From Ochrobactrum sp. Q0168 (lineage in GTDB: Bacteria; Pseudomonadota; Alphaproteobacteria; Rhizobiales; Rhizobiaceae), in contig NZ_JAELXQ010000011.1 of NCBI RefSeq assembly GCF_016427605.1, positions 1-64,000 of the forward strand: 64,000 nucleotides of DNA, given 5' to 3'. Every line of letters begins with the position of its first letter. Positions within the stretch are counted from its first letter, which is position 1. Below the pieces are notes generated by a model that was not told the origin of the DNA, ran no database searches, and saw only the letters and a list, made by a program, of their open reading frames with translations. The position numbers and the translations under genes were made by a program. Below are positions 63,057 through 64,000 of the stretch, piece by piece.

Positions 63057-64000
63057 GTGAGCTTATTCAAGAAGAAAAACAAAAAAATCGACACGGGCGA
63101 AGCCACCCGCGTAATCCGGCGCATGATGTCGGAGAATATCGGTGAATATAAGAAGAACTATATCGTCGCCATCATCGCATCTTTGATCGTCGGCGGATCA
63201 AACGCCGCGCTCGCCTATATGATGAAGCCGATGATCGACAAGATCTTCTATGAGCAGAACCTGCCGCTGATCTGGATCATCTGCGGCACGCTGCTGGCGA
63301 TCTTCATCCTGCGCGGTCTGTCTGGCTATGTGCAGGCCGTCGAGCTTGCCAAGATCGGCAATAATCTGGTCGCGCGCTATCAGAAGCGCATTTTCGACCA
63401 TCTGATGAAGCTCGGCCTCGACTTCTATAATGATACGCGCTCCGGCCATCTGGCGGCGCAGATCAACCAGAATGTGTCCGGCATCCGCGACCTTCTGAAC
63501 ATGACGATTTCGTCGATTGCGCGCGATTTCATCTCGCTGATCGGTCTGGTCGCCATGATGTTCTACATGGACCCGATGTTGTCGGTTGCGATCTTCCTGA
63601 TCGGCCCGCCGCTCATTCTGGCGGTCGCCTATATTTCGCGCCGCATCCGCTCGGTCACGCGCGATCTGGTGCATCTCAATTCGCATCTTCTCGGCGCCAT
63701 GCAGGAATCCGTGCAGGGCATCGCCGTCGTGAAAGCCTTCACCATGGAAGACCAGCTGCGCGCCAAGATCGGCAATCTGATCGATCTGTCGGAGGGCCGC
63801 AGCAACAAGATCGCCAAAGTGTCCGAACGCACCACGCCGATTTCCGAAATCCTGGCTGGTTTCGCCGTTTCCGGCGTGCTGGCCTATAGCGGCTATCGCG
63901 CCATTCTCGACCATCAGCCGCCGGGCGCGACCTTCGCCTTCATCACCGCGATGCTTTTGGCCTATGATCCGGCACGTCGTCTCGCCCGCCTTCAGGTCGG
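63057..64000 (+). CDS. MsbA-type ABC exporter, N-terminal membrane part (3' truncated by window)
   Basis: The frame opened by GTG 63057 (a TTG at 63051 is also possible) continues to the window end. It encodes a soluble head (SLFKKKNKKIDTGEATRVIRRMMSENIGEYKKNY) and a six-helix transmembrane domain with 'DFYNDTRSGHLAAQINQNVSGIRDLLNMTISS' and 'MQESVQGIAVVKAFTMEDQLRAKIG'. The ATPase domain lies outside the window. It is a homodimeric lipid or drug exporter of the MsbA group. Which substrate is unknown. Confidence 0.88.
   Translation, partial: MSLFKKKNKKIDTGEATRVIRRMMSENIGEYKKNYIVAIIASLIVGGSNAALAYMMKPMIDKIFYEQNLPLIWIICGTLLAIFILRGLSGYVQAVELAKIGNNLVARYQKRIFDHLMKLGLDFYNDTRSGHLAAQINQNVSGIRDLLNMTISSIARDFISLIGLVAMMFYMDPMLSVAIFLIGPPLILAVAYISRRIRSVTRDLVHLNSHLLGAMQESVQGIAVVKAFTMEDQLRAKIGNLIDLSEGRSNKIAKVSERTTPISEILAGFAVSGVLAYSGYRAILDHQPPGATFAFITAMLLAYDPARRLARLQV

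Overview
The window reads as a stretch of a chromosome from the Brucellaceae (Brucella, including former Ochrobactrum; Hyphomicrobiales). Supporting this are the order rpmH-rnpA-yidC-engB-argB-(HAD)-dapD-dapE-truA-fmt-def, the three-subunit alphaproteobacterial transhydrogenase, an aa3-oxidase subunit IV of alphaproteobacterial type, frequent TTG/GTG starts, high GC coding sequence, and dispersed palindromes together with octamer tandem repeats of the kind known from Brucella typing loci. I found no insertion sequence, prophage, CRISPR array, rRNA or tRNA. Genus or species cannot be settled from the sequence alone.

Layout. 1-5.2 kb: end of a branched-chain amino acid permease gene, a GMC oxidoreductase, and a methionine importer metQ/metN/metI. 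5.2-10.1 kb: mostly minus-strand genes (glyoxalase-fold protein, TPR lipoprotein, rpsU, MaoC hydratase, HAD phosphatase) plus a membrane-associated lipase-like protein. 10.3-15.6 kb: a SAF-domain oxidoreductase facing the pntAA-pntAB-pntB transhydrogenase operon and a small oxidase subunit. 15.8-25.7 kb: FeeM-like acyltransferase, GGDEF-EAL protein, SDR, peptidase C26, 2-hydroxyacid dehydrogenase, LacI and MarR regulators, creatininase-family amidohydrolase, and an AAC(6')-like acetyltransferase. 26-28 kb: a COG0523 (CobW-type) metallochaperone GTPase with a large His-rich insert, followed by a WD40 protein, behind a possible Zur box. 28-33 kb: esterase, MsrPQ methionine sulfoxide repair, DUF4105 protein, RidA, SnoaL-like protein. 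33-41 kb: rpmH, rnpA, yidC, engB, histidine phosphatase, argB, pyrimidine nucleotidase, DUF817. 40-43.8 kb: HAF-repeat autotransporter and a LOG-family enzyme. 44-51 kb: dapD, small secreted proteins, dapE, then truA-fmt-def in a minus-strand operon and rmuC. 52-64 kb: SelW-like and GIY-YIG proteins, lepA, an NDUFA9-like reductase, uppP, GST, queG, an epimerase, mepA, mgsA, glk and the start of an MsbA-type ABC exporter.

Most genes are housekeeping. The most unusual content is in the intergenic spaces, where at least four families of palindromic or tandem repeats occur. (i) An octamer-repeat hairpin sits at three convergent gene junctions and supplies stop codons of flanking genes. (ii) A 147-bp palindromic element is present in five copies. 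(iii) A palindrome of about 45 bp occurs alone and also inserted inside two copies of family ii. (iv) 'CCTCATCCTGAGG' repeats flank a two-gene island. The best candidate for a little-described functional unit is the GTPase/WD40 pair with its structured leader. Start codons were chosen by ribosome-binding site and family length, and several differ from the longest possible frame.
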